Origin: Conidiobolus incongruus B7586 | Taxonomy: Eukaryota > Entomophthoromycota > Entomophthoromycetes > Entomophthorales > Conidiobolaceae | Direction of reading: 5' to 3' | DNA: 13,468 nucleotides | Assembly: GCA_000697335.1 (NCBI GenBank) | Contig: JNEM01008095.1 | Coordinates: forward strand, 1-13,468 | Shown here: piece by piece, positions 1-8,286 of the stretch | How the letters are laid out: each line of letters starts with the position of its first letter | Position numbering within the stretch: the stretch's first letter is position 1 | Notes under the pieces: model-generated | What the model was told of the DNA's origin: nothing | What the model saw: the letters and a program-made list of their open reading frames with translations, nothing else | The model's database searches: none | Program-made: the position numbers and the translations under genes

Positions 1-880
1 ATATTACTCTTAAATAATAATAGAGTTAGAAAATATATTAAAAAATATTTTCTTTTAATTAAATCTAGTTAAATTATTTTAATATTAATTTCATAAATAT
101 TTTATATATATTTAAATCTAAACTTAAATTAATTAAAAATATAAAATTAATACTTTGTAATTTAACTAAAATATAAAAAAAGTTAGAATAATTAATATTA
201 AATAAAGCTTATCAAAATATAACCAAAATTAAGGTTTTTATAATCATTTATTATTATTAATAAATTTTCAATTTTTTTGTGTAATTTTTTATTAAAATAC
301 AAATCAAAATATCAAATTAAATCAATCTTTTTTATTATTTTTTAAAATAGATATCTTATTAATAAGTAAATATTGATTATTATAATAAATTATAATATAT
401 GTTTTTTTATTTAATTCTTAAAAAAACCAATTAATAATAAATTGTATTTTTTTAATTAATATTTTTAATATAATTTAAGAATATCATTTATTTTATATAA
501 TATTTATAGAATAAAGTTAATATTATAAAAAATTTTTAATTAAAAATAATTGGAAAAAATTACTATATTTAATGTATTCTATAGATTATAAATAAAATAA
601 TCATAATTATTTCAAGTAATCAAAATATTAGCTTATAAAAAAGATTTTGCAAAAAATTTAATTAATGTATAAAATATCAAATTTTAGTCTTTAATAATAA
701 GAATTGTTATTTAAGTGTTAAAAGCTTGCTAAAAATATTATATCAAGTTATTAATAATATAAATGAGTGTTAATTTTATATTAGAAACTTAATTTTATAT
801 ATTATATTTTAAAATATTTAATTTTTTTTGATTACAAAAAATTCCCATTACTTAAATTACAAAGTAATAATTAATCTTTA
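1..880. other. Extremely AT-rich gene-free stretch
   Basis: This stretch is almost entirely A and T, with long A and T runs and very few G or C, visibly more extreme than the rest of the window. I see no open frame of useful length, no tRNA and no copy of the small-gene family. The composition changes around 860-890, where mixed sequence begins. It may be ordinary intergenic DNA or a separate AT-rich compartment; the sequence does not decide. Confidence 0.6.
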
Positions 881-888
881 ATTAATAT

Positions 889-1146
889 CAAGGAGTCTTA
901 GCTCAACTTGAAGCTCATTTTAATATTAAATCCAAGCAAATCAAATATCTCTAATTGTTGCCAGATACCTCTCATTCCATCTCAAAATGTCCAAAAAAAT
1001 TAAACCAATCTGATATTTCAAATCATTTATAATTAAAGCCAATGACTGGTTGTAGTTACTGGTTGAAATTATAATGGAACTCCAGGAGACCTGTATATTC
1101 CAAACTATATTTGTACATAACACCAGTTGGTTATAAATTGGGTTAA
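889..1146 (+). pseudogene. Possible decayed coding remnant, unidentified
   Basis: One + frame reads 85 codons with a mixed amino-acid make-up, unlike the surrounding low-complexity DNA. Short pieces are GVLAQLEAHF, NQSDISNHL and SRRPVYSKLYLY. It is broken by three TAA codons and ends TAA TAG. It has no good start, no TATA box at the small-gene spacing and no resemblance to the small-gene family. I cannot name a family. The opposite strand has an open frame of about 60 codons over 941-1123 that begins with GTG and seems no better. A chance frame is possible, although three stops is fewer than AT-rich noise usually gives. Confidence 0.2.
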
Positions 1147-3660
1147 TAGCAAAATAATTATCAATGAATATAATAACTAGTTTCTAAAGTTTGGATCTAA
1201 TAAATAAAGCATTGTAAAATGCGTTATTTTTATTTCAGAGTTAATTTGTTAAATTACTTAATATTTTATGACTCCTAGTCAATTTGAATTAAATATATCT
1301 GATAAAATATATTAAATATATTAAATATATTTATTTATATCAGTTCTCCTTGTATTAGATATTTTTCTATTAAATTGAATTATAAAATCAATGAAATATA
1401 GTTTATCTATTTAAATAAGGTTTTAGTTTGTCTGTAATACATGAATCAAAATATTATGGATATAGCTTACCTTTATAATCCATTGATCATATATTATGCA
1501 ATTGTTTTAATTATTGATATATTTAAGAGAATATTGATTTGACTAATGAGGATGTATGATATAATATCAGAAAATTTAAATAAGTACCCAATGTAATTTT
1601 TCAATATTTAATTATTATGTTTTCTCGAACTTTACCTTATAACCAAATTAATAACCTATTTTCTTATTCAAGTTTAGTATTTATTGAGAAAATATTGTAA
1701 GAATTAAAGAAACAAAATTTATTATATCGATTGCTTGAATTTGCTACACCATTATATTTTGAATATTTTAATAAATTATATACAACTTATTTTGTTTCCA
1801 TTTTTTAGCTAAATTGAAAACAGCATTTGAATTATCAAGTTCAAGTTAATCAACCTCATTTAAACAAACGTAATTAGGTATTAACAGGTTGAATTTAATA
1901 TTAATTTTTAGTTGAATACTACTTTTCAATGAAATTGGTAGTAATTTTTTCTTAAACTGTAACAGCAATCTATTATATTCAATGATAATAAAGTTTCAAT
2001 ATCTGATAGTACATATAAGATAGGCTTTTGAATTTGTAGTATTTCCTTTCACGGTATTTATAATGACATAGTTTATACCATCAAAGATTATACAAATCAT
2101 CTTATTGAATTTTCAAAATAACAATCCATAAAATCACATCATTATCAATGAATTTCAAATACATAAAGTAGTAATTGATATCAAAGAAATCTAATGATAA
2201 GTTCTTTCATTGATTATAAATCAATTATTTTTCAGTTTTTAAAAGCACTTTAAAATCAATTCAATTTTGTTATAAGATAAATATTAGGATTTTTTGACAT
2301 ATCAAAATAACTATAATGTATCAATCGAATTTTTTTGAAGCAAAATCCCTCAAAATTTCTAGCTAACATTGGTCATATATTAATTTTAAATAATATCGAA
2401 GTATTTTAAAATAGCACCGGCAATATAATCCATTATTGCATAAAATATGAACATACCGCAATGTATAATGAGTTCTTTTTATTTCCACAATATTATTAAT
2501 TATCACCAATTACTTCACCTTAAAATATTTGTATATTCATTATAATATTGAATATAGTATAACAATATTTTCGAATTCTTTTTCTGTAATTAATTTTATA
2601 ATTTAAAGATGTTTAATTATTCAAATCCAACTCATCATTAGATTATAGAATAATAGCATTAGAATATATAGTAATATCAAGTTCTTGACTTATACAAACT
2701 ATACTTAATCTAATGCATTTTATACTAAGCACCTAAAATTACACTTAGGAATATTCACTTTTAATCACCATTTTTGTATAGGCATTGTTCTACTTAATTG
2801 TTTTGATAATTTGGACTTTGGAAAAAATAACTAGATTCACATTCCAAAGCATTAAATTTTTGTTGGAACTGGGTAATTTTTTATAATGATTTGGATAAAA
2901 GATTAACTCCAATAAAATTTAAACGTATATTTTACATCTAATAACTTTACCCATATTTAATTATAAATAAATAATGTATTGATGAAAATATATACATAAA
3001 GTATCTGCTAATTTGATATATTGGTTCCTATAGTTTGCTCTCATTTTTAATAATGCATCAATTTTACTGTCTTCAAAGATTGTAATTAATAGCTGATTAT
3101 TAATATAATAACCAATGAAATTAAAATTTTGAATCTTCTTTATCTCAAATTTAATGTGTATTTTTCAGATGAGAACCTATTGATAATATCTTACAATTCT
3201 TCATGTGTATTTTAGCCTGGTATACATAATATTTTATAACACAATATACCCATTATAGATATGTAAATATGTTAATACTAAATTTGGGAATTTATTGCAT
3301 GTGGCAATTTGCCAACGATTCTTAAATGACGTAATTTACCAAATCCAATTAAACAATTGTATAGTCCGAAAATGTCCGATGTTTTTTTAAAATTTGACAG
3401 GCGTAAATCGTAATTTTTTTTGATTTTTGGTGAGAATTTTCAATCTCAATATTTGAACACTATCTGCGTAAAATACTCAACAATTGAGTTGTTATTTAGT
3501 TTATATTAAAAAGATCTAATACTTATCAGCCAATTTCATTTTTGGTTCTATTTATTTTGAAGTGAAGTATCTACATTGACTGGAGTATTATATCATTAAG
3601 GAGTTTGTTTTCGATAATAGCATTCAACAGTTATTTTGGCTCAAATTGGATGGAAAATAT
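1147..3660. other. Long stretch without a recognisable gene
   Basis: No intact gene is visible on either strand. Composition is mixed AT-rich, less extreme than 1-880. From 1441 to about 1810 one + frame has protein-like pieces such as ELKKQNLLYRLLEFATPLYF between stops, which might be a remnant of a larger gene, but there is no family I can name and no start or splice structure I can defend. Around 3290-3480 GC-containing words appear (GTGGCAATTTGCC, GACGTAAT, CTGCGTAA); these lie upstream of the first small-gene copy and may belong to its regulatory region. Confidence 0.45.
3463..3474 (+). promoter_or_regulatory. TCTGCGTAA-type upstream element, copy 1
   Basis: TCTGCGTAAAAT lies about 210 nt before the TATA box of copy 1. 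The same GC-containing word, in the same orientation relative to transcription, occurs upstream of copies 4, 6, 7 and 8 and in related form at copy 9. CG dinucleotides are scarce here, so recurrence is notable. Protein binding is not shown. Confidence 0.35.
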
Positions 3661-3684
3661 TTACCAAGTCCTAGCATATATAAA

Positions 3685-3693
3685 TATATAAAG
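3685..3693 (+). promoter_or_regulatory. TATA box of copy 1
   Basis: TATATAAAG begins exactly 73 nt before the ATG at 3758, the spacing seen at the intact copies (69-79 nt). A second TATATAAAT overlaps just upstream at 3677-3685. The box identifies the decayed frame downstream as a likely former family member. Confidence 0.55.
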
Positions 3694-3757
3694 TGTATTA
3701 TATTTAAAAAAATTTCTCAATTCTCAATTTTTGATATCTATAAACAGTATCCATTCA

Positions 3758-3946
3758 ATGAGTCAACAAGCTAAGAGCAATGGGAATTGGGATCAAATTG
3801 TCGTCAATATATTTTGTGCTTGTTATGTAAAAAATTAAAATATATTATTCCCAGATTACCATAATATACATATATAATATTTAATAGATAATTACAACAG
3901 TATTGACTATATGAAGCTATCAATTGTTCATTTTCCATATATCTAG
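3758..3946 (+). pseudogene. Copy 1: decayed small-gene family member
   Basis: Reading in one frame from the ATG gives a 26-codon ORF (MSQQAKSNGNWDQIVVNIF... to TAA at 3836-3838), and the same frame continues past a second TAA to TAG at 3944-3946. Landmarks of the family appear in order: DQIVV (family HQIAV), a K twelve residues after that Q as in the family, then FP seventeen residues after the I as in the family, then N-S-I-D (family NSLD), then F-P-Y-I followed by a stop (family FPWF stop). The middle needs a gain of about ten codons and a loss of about nine. The TATA box at the family spacing supports the call. Two internal stops make a full-length product unlikely. The alternative is that the 26-residue ORF is an unrelated mini-gene using the same promoter. 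No PUF octamer is seen downstream. Confidence 0.42.
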
Positions 3947-4001
3947 AATAGTTCACAATATAACTTGATATCTTTAATGGTACGTTTGTTAATAGTAGGT
4001 T

Positions 4002-4008
4002 TATAAAT
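4002..4008 (+). promoter_or_regulatory. Possible TATA box used by copy 2
   Basis: TATAAAT lies 98 nt before the ATG at 4100. A weaker TATGTAAAAG at 4078-4087 sits 73 nt before the ancestral start position (4151), so it is probably the decayed original TATA box. If so, copy 2 could be transcribed with its present ATG only from the upstream box. Confidence 0.35.
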
Positions 4009-4099
4009 TATCAATGACGGTTAAAATTTTCATTACAAGTGTTGAATCAAAATAATTGTAATTATTCGCCAAAATGTTATGTAAAAGGATTTCATTATA

Positions 4100-4324
4100 A
4101 TGAGTTTATTCACTCAATTACATTATATTTTCGAATCATCATTATTTCAATTAGGTGCCACCAGTTTACATCATATTGCTCACTTTGAAATATTTTTTAT
4201 CATTGATCCCAAACTAGGTCGAAAAGCTTTTCCAGGATCAGACAGAGATAGTTTAGACTCGAATAAGGGACAAAGTTATACTTCTGCGCTAAGGCATTTT
4301 AAAATCAAGTTTTCTTGGTTTTAA
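4100..4324 (+). CDS. Copy 2: divergent small-gene family member with shifted start
   Basis: The open frame encodes 74 residues. Residues 18-74 align to the whole family: LGATSLHHIAHFE matches MAxISLHQIAxFE, then FFIIDPKLGR (one extra codon in FTIDPK), FPGSDRDSLDSN, and KIKFSWF with a stop where the family has KLKFPWF. The ancestral ATG is TTA at 4151-4153, so the only in-frame start is the ATG at 4100, which adds 17 residues absent from other copies. The old TATA position (4078-4087) is degraded and would initiate beyond 4100. The frame stays open across the family region despite heavy divergence. It may be a re-started gene using the TATA at 4002 or a fossil that has not yet acquired stops. 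Function of the family is unknown. Confidence 0.5.
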   Translation: MSLFTQLHYIFESSLFQLGATSLHHIAHFEIFFIIDPKLGRKAFPGSDRDSLDSNKGQSYTSALRHFKIKFSWF

Positions 4325-5172
4325 AGTCTAGATCAAGATTTTAGTTTTTGATTTCATTCACTTGTTGAATTGATAACCCTGTATATTATCATTATCACAT
4401 ATTTCTTATTCACATTGTAAATAAACTTACTATATATAATTAGAATATGAATTTTTTATTAATAAATTAATGAAACTAGTTGGGTTCATACATTAATTTT
4501 ATTATTACATTTATAAATAATTAATTTTGATATATTTTAAAGCTTTAGCGATTTCCAAGGTTCTTGAGTAGATAAGTCTTCATCTGAATTAATAAGCTAT
4601 ATCTTTTTATCCTCCCATCCAACCAGATTCAAATAATATGCATCTATTATATTCTAAGATTCTTAATCTAGCACAAACTGCAAATAGTTAATATATTGGC
4701 CTACAAAAATAAATAATATTGATTGTTTATATTCTATTTATAATTAAATTTGTCATTGTATATTTTATATTCTATGATAGATTAAAAATGTATGAAATAA
4801 AAACATATAGATACATAATATATCATTTTAAATGCTGTATTTTGATTAGTTATTTTTATTCGCAAATGATGTCATCAAAATATCCAGCACCCCAAAAAAC
4901 TTTGAGTTATAAATTTGTATCCATCAAGTGCCTGCATAAATGGTAAAAATATCCAATTGGCAATTTTTTCCAAAATTATCCGTTTGGAAAAAATGCAGTT
5001 AAAAAATTTAAAATGATGCGAATAATCTAGAATAATTGCTTTCGGGTAGTTATGGCTGAATTCTGTATGCTGAGAATTTCATATAGCTTTGCAATTCCGA
5101 AAATAGTAACACAAGGTAAGTTTAGCCAAATATTGAGTTCATGAGAATTTCAATCCCTTATGAAATTAAGTG
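4325..5172. other. Spacer between copies 2 and 3
   Basis: No intact gene is seen. On the - strand about 4538-4700 a frame carries a protein-like run (QYINYLQFVLD, NIIDAYYLNLVGWEDKK, SDEDLSTQEPWKSLKL) broken by three TAA/TAG codons and preceded by a TTTTTGTAG that resembles a splice acceptor; I cannot name it. Near copy 3, 5057-5098 resembles part of the far upstream block of copies 7 and 8: both have an AATTCTGT word followed within about 30-40 nt by GCAATTCC. GATGCGAATAAT at 5015-5026 is a weak form of the upstream GCG element. Confidence 0.4.
4416..4423 (+). promoter_or_regulatory. PUF-type octamer 3' of copy 2
   Basis: TGTAAATA lies 92 nt after the stop of copy 2 and fits UGUANAUA, the motif bound by PUF (Pumilio) proteins in 3' UTRs. 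AT-rich DNA gives such octamers by chance, so the support comes from recurrence at other copies. Confidence 0.4.
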
Positions 5173-5180
5173 TATATAAA
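5173..5180 (+). promoter_or_regulatory. TATA box of copy 3
   Basis: TATATAAA begins 79 nt before the ATG at 5252, close to the spacing at the other copies. The leader between them is A/T-rich and ends AAA-ATG-GCT. Confidence 0.65.
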
Positions 5181-5251
5181 CAGTCAAAATGATCTATAGT
5201 ATCATCATCAATTCATACCAATAAGATATATTTCAAGTAATAAATATTAAA

Positions 5252-5422
5252 ATGGCTTCCATCTGTCCTCAACAAATCGCTCTCATTGAAACTTTTACCA
5301 TCGATCCCAAGATGCGCGAACAAGTCTTCCCAGGATCTGCTAGAAGCAGTTTAGAATCAACATCAGGATATCATCAAGAATCTGAACCCAAGCGCTTTAA
5401 GCTCAAGTTTCCCTGGTTTTAA
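5252..5422 (+). CDS. Copy 3: intact 56-aa small-gene family protein
   Basis: The frame encodes 56 residues and ends TAA. It starts MASICPQQIALIE, continues with ETFTIDPKMREQ and FPGSARSSLES, has a short Ser/His/Glu stretch and ends FKLKFPWF. The start is fixed by the AAAATGGCT context and by alignment with the other copies. There is no signal peptide or membrane segment, so a soluble intracellular product is likely. The first 15 residues look able to form an amphipathic helix, and the C-terminus is basic and aromatic. Cys5 and Pro6 replace the usual Ser-Leu, which sets it apart. It is closest to copy 4: they share a long identical nucleotide run over the GSARSSLE codons. I do not recognise the family and assign no function. 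Confidence 0.82.
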   Translation: MASICPQQIALIETFTIDPKMREQVFPGSARSSLESTSGYHQESEPKRFKLKFPWF

Positions 5423-5478
5423 TTCACTTTGATCAATCCATCTGCTTCAAGTATAAGACTGTGTCTATTGTAAAAAGT

Positions 5479-5486
5479 TGTAAATA
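5479..5486 (+). promoter_or_regulatory. PUF-type octamer 3' of copy 3
   Basis: TGTAAATA lies 57 nt after the stop of copy 3, matching the UGUANAUA consensus of PUF RNA-binding proteins. Position and sequence parallel those at copies 2 and 4. Confidence 0.45.
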
Positions 5487-6287
5487 GCTACCATATTTAT
5501 CGTCATTCATTCATTTATTTTATATATTTAATAAAAAAAAATATTATCTTCAAACATATTTGGATATTATATTGTTAGTTTGATTAAATGATTTAAGTAA
5601 TAAATATATTTAATATTGTGATTTATAGATATCCGAGAATTCGAAATGTGAAATCAAGTGACAGAATACTTATTAATTAGCAATTGTAAAAATCTTAGTT
5701 ATGTATAGAAAAGTTAAAATTCAAATATTATAAAACTAACTTATAGTATCATTTTTAGTTTGGCTCCTATAAGATGTTTTGAAAATGTCAGAGACTTTGA
5801 ATCACTCTTGAGAAAATCATTTGAGAGTATATAGTTATTGTGTAGAATAAAGAATGGAAAAATTTCAAAGTTACTTCTTCAATATAGGAACATTCTTTTA
5901 ATATCATTTAAAGGTTTTAAGGTGTTCAAGTCCAAAAGATTTTTGATTACAATTATAAATTAAATATAAAAATAATCAGAATGTTTTTGTTTTACAAATA
6001 ATACATTTTAAAAAATTGAAGCAAGTTTATCTGGTATTGAAAATAAAGTATTATTTATATATTTACTATAGATATCATTGGAACAAATATTTTTTAACTT
6101 TATTATTATGGATAGAGTGAATCTTAGCTTGTTCAAAAAGTTGATATTAAAAGTTATATTTTTATGTTTACTATAGATATTAATATACTCTTACAGCAAA
6201 TATTAAACAGTATCAAATATGGAAATTTGATAATAATTACATTTCACTATCAATGAATAAATCTTACCAGTTTTAATATAATATTAC
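5487..6287. other. Spacer between copy 3 and the AAT repeat
   Basis: An A-run with AATAAA-like sequence follows copy 3 (about 5527-5542), a plausible 3' end. Beyond it I find no open frame, RNA gene or family remnant; the sequence is AT-rich with a few short repeated phrases such as TTTACTATAGATAT (about 6061 and 6168). Confidence 0.45.

Positions 6288-6369
<82 letters not shown>
6288..6369 (+). repeat. (AAT)27 microsatellite
   Basis: This is a perfect run of 27 AAT units plus one base, with no interruption. It is in the spacer upstream of copy 4. Uninterrupted trinucleotide runs of this length are common in dictyostelid genomes and are prone to length change. No coding frame crosses it. Confidence 0.97.
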
Positions 6370-6688
6370 TATTGAAACTTAATTATAATTATGAATTAGA
6401 TCAAAAATGATGTAATAGCTAGGTGAGATAACAGCAAAAATAATATATCCTTCCAATCAGTTCGCAACCTTCTACAATGAGATACTATTTCTCCATTTGG
6501 TAAATTGTTGTCAAACTGATAGATTTAGACTTGGTTAAAAAGATTAAATTTAGTTTAAATGAAATTCCAGAATAATCCAAACTCGATATATTACGTAATC
6601 AAATTGGTTAAAATATTCACATACCCAAATCTACTTATAAACTGAATGATATACTATATTCAATTACTAATATGACTAATAGTAAATA
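6370..6688. other. Upstream spacer of copy 4
   Basis: No gene is visible. The stretch is a little richer in G and C than the flank of the microsatellite and contains ATTACGTAATC at about 6590, a palindromic-core word related to the GCG/CGTAAT element. It probably holds the distal promoter region of copy 4. Confidence 0.35.
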
Positions 6689-6698
6689 TCTGCGCATT
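6689..6698 (+). promoter_or_regulatory. TCTGCGCATT upstream element, copy 4
   Basis: TCTGCGCATT lies 13 bases before the TATA box of copy 4, much closer than at other copies. It is the GCGC variant of the shared element; the same variant occurs on the - strand upstream of copy 6. Confidence 0.4.
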
Positions 6699-6711
6699 GG
6701 TTATTTTGGCG

Positions 6712-6720
6712 TATATAAAG
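6712..6720 (+). promoter_or_regulatory. TATA box of copy 4
   Basis: TATATAAAG begins 72 nt before the ATG at 6784. The sequence is identical to the boxes of copies 1, 6 and 8. Confidence 0.7.
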
Positions 6721-6783
6721 GGATGCTTTGGTGAATGATGATTATCAGTTTGAACACATTACTTATAAATAACTACAGATAAA

Positions 6784-6954
6784 ATGGCCACTATCAGTTT
6801 ACAGCAAATCGCCCTCTTTGAAACTTTTACTATTGATCCTAAATTGCGTGAGCAAGAGTTTCCAGGATCTGCTAGAAGCAGTTTAGAATTATCTTCAGGA
6901 TCTTATCAAAAATCCGAATCTAAGCATTTTAAGCTCAAATTCCCATGGTTTTAA
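6784..6954 (+). CDS. Copy 4: intact 56-aa small-gene family protein
   Basis: The frame encodes 56 residues ending TAA. It is close to the family consensus: MATISLQQIALFE, ETFTIDPKLREQ, FPGSARSSLELS, a short Ser/Gln/Lys stretch, and HFKLKFPWF. The start is set by the AAAATGGCC context, the TATA spacing and alignment. There is no signal peptide, membrane helix or cysteine. The invariant core (QIA, FTIDPK, FPGS, the RSSLE serine block, PWF) is what all intact copies keep, so those residues are likely to matter. RSSLE could be a basophilic kinase site, but that is only a guess. It is the last gene of the + array and the sister of copy 3. Function unknown. Confidence 0.85.
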   Translation: MATISLQQIALFETFTIDPKLREQEFPGSARSSLELSSGSYQKSESKHFKLKFPWF

Positions 6955-6995
6955 TCCCTCTAGCCTTTATTGTAAGCCGACGTCAAAACAATTCT

Positions 6996-7003
6996 TGTAA
7001 ATA
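6996..7003 (+). promoter_or_regulatory. PUF-type octamer 3' of copy 4
   Basis: TGTAAATA lies 42 nt after the stop of copy 4 and matches UGUANAUA. The surrounding TTGTAAATA word also follows copies 2 and 3. An AATAAA-bearing stretch follows at about 7050-7075, consistent with a short 3' UTR that would include the octamer. Confidence 0.45.
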
Positions 7004-7437
7004 TCATTTTGAAACATCGCCTAACAGATGCATTTATATTACTTAAATTAATTAATAAATATGATCAAAATAAAAAACACTGGTTTTATTAAAATTGTAT
7101 TTTCAAATTTTCAAACATATTATTTATTACATCAATATTTTCAGTTTGAATAATCAATACGTATTTAATATTTTATATTGAAACTGTATTTATGAGCATA
7201 TGGTATATTCTAAGCAGAGAAACAAACATTTGAATTTTAATAGTGTCAAATGAGTAGCATTGAAAATGATTATTTTGAGTTATAATATTTTTATGATAAA
7301 ATTAACAATGTATAAAATCGGAGTTTTGGACTGAGATGTATAAGATCATTGAAATAAACTAAAATATACTAATAATATAATAATATAATATTATTATTAA
7401 TTACCAATCAAAATGAATCAAGTTATTAGCTTAATAT
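7004..7437. other. Spacer between copy 4 and the tRNA gene
   Basis: No gene or family remnant is visible. A short irregular AAT/TAATA repeat lies at about 7370-7402, just upstream of the tRNA. The rest is plain AT-rich DNA. Confidence 0.5.
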
Positions 7438-7509
7438 GCTCCGCTGGTGTAATGGTTAGCACTCAGGACTTTGAATCCTGCGATCTGAGTTCGATTCTCA
7501 GGCAGAGCT
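7438..7509 (+). tRNA. tRNA-Gln (anticodon TTG)
   Basis: A 72-nt cloverleaf folds with acceptor GCTCCGC/GCAGAGC, D arm GTGT/GCAC, anticodon stem CAGGA/TCCTG around loop CTTTGAA, variable CGAT, and T arm CTGAG/CTCAG around TTCGATT. Anticodon TTG reads CAA for glutamine. The internal A box (TGGTGTAATGGTTAGCAC) and B box (AGTTCGATTC) give the RNA polymerase III promoter. There is no intron and no encoded CCA, as in eukaryotic nuclear genes. One acceptor pair is mismatched (C7442 against A7504); the rest pair, with one U-G wobble in the D stem. It lies between the two converging small-gene arrays. The mismatch may be tolerated or may mark early decay. Confidence 0.93.
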
Positions 7510-7512
7510 TTG

Positions 7513-7516
7513 TTTT
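7513..7516 (+). terminator. RNA polymerase III T-run terminator
   Basis: TTTT follows four bases after the tRNA 3' end, after an interrupted TTT. This is the usual minimal polymerase III stop signal on the non-template strand. Confidence 0.6.
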
Positions 7517-8054
7517 AGTATCAACTTTATTATTTTTAATCTCCTTTTTCATACTTTCTTTTGCATGCTCATATTATAACTTGAATCTATAATATTATCT
7601 CATTTCTTTACTCTTCGCTAACTTTTTAATTTTTTTATATATTTCATATTACATTTTGAGATATATAATGGGTAAAAAACCAATTTAATTTCCTTCAACT
7701 ATCAATTTTTATCAAATCAAAATTATACAAATATTTTAAATATGCCCTTTTGATCATGATATGTTCATTCAAATATAGCTCAACTTGAAAAATATCAGAA
7801 TAAACGTAAAAATTCATCCATATAAAATATGTATCACAATAAAAATTCAAAGGTTGTTTTTGATAACTTGTTATTACCTTACTGAAGATAGCAACAATAT
7901 GTTAATTTTAAATAATATACAATTAAAATTATCTATAAAGCTTCAATGCATCTTACAATTATTAGCTATTTTAAATTTTATTTAAGTTCTCTAGAAATGC
8001 CATATCATAATCCACATTAAATGGAAAAATGCATAATATGATAATAAATGATAT
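7517..8054. other. Spacer between the tRNA gene and copy 5
   Basis: No supported gene. An open + frame of 66 codons exists at 7785-7985 but is rich in Ile, Leu, Lys and Asn as expected of AT-rich noise, with no TATA box at the family spacing and no familiar motif. The array polarity changes across this spacer. Confidence 0.5.
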
Positions 8055-8224
8055 TAAATAAGACTATAACAAAGAATTTGAACATTTTTATAGACCTTAT
8101 GATAGGAGTGAAGCTTGTTGCAAAGTTAATATCATTACAATTCGATTCAGTGGATGAAGTCTCACTTGGGATAAATAGTAATGTTTTCCAAAGTGGCGAT
8201 TCGATGTAAACTAATGTCAGCAAT
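8055..8224 (-). pseudogene. Copy 5: decayed small-gene family member
   Basis: Reading - strand from 8224, the first 20 codons align codon for codon with copy 6: IADISLHRIATLENITIYPK against MAAISLQQIA... The start codon is ATT instead of ATG, Asp18 is Tyr, and a TGA falls two codons before the family REQ. After that the similarity fades, but a tail with GTTCAAATT near 8062-8085 matches the family 3' end (CTCAAATTTAAG in copy 6) at about the right distance for a 56-codon gene. A TATA relic (8279-8286) remains at nearly the family spacing. It is most like copy 6 and is not translatable as a family protein. A different - frame stays open over it but does not give family sequence. Confidence 0.75.
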
Positions 8225-8278
8225 TTGATAATTAATAAATTGCTATTTGATGAAGATATAGTGAGATTTTTCATGATT

Positions 8279-8286
8279 ATTTTATA
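8279..8286 (-). promoter_or_regulatory. TATA box relic of copy 5
   Basis: TATAAAAT on the - strand begins 62 nt before the lost start codon, slightly closer than in intact copies. It supports reading copy 5 as a former complete gene rather than a processed fragment. Confidence 0.45.

Noticed and set aside
4719-4946. 75-codon + frame in the spacer before copy 3
   Set aside because: It is rich in Ile, Tyr, Phe and Lys as expected of AT-rich noise, with no promoter at the family spacing and no known motif.
899-7790. Shared 14-nt word TAGCTCAACTTGAA at about 899 and 7776
   Set aside because: The flanks do not match, and one such repeat is expected by chance in AT-rich DNA of this length.
7785-7985. 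66-codon + frame downstream of the tRNA
   Set aside because: Low-complexity composition, no promoter signal and no recognisable motif.
8017-8274. 85-codon - frame over copy 5
   Set aside because: It is an out-of-phase reading of the decayed copy 5; the family similarity is in another frame.
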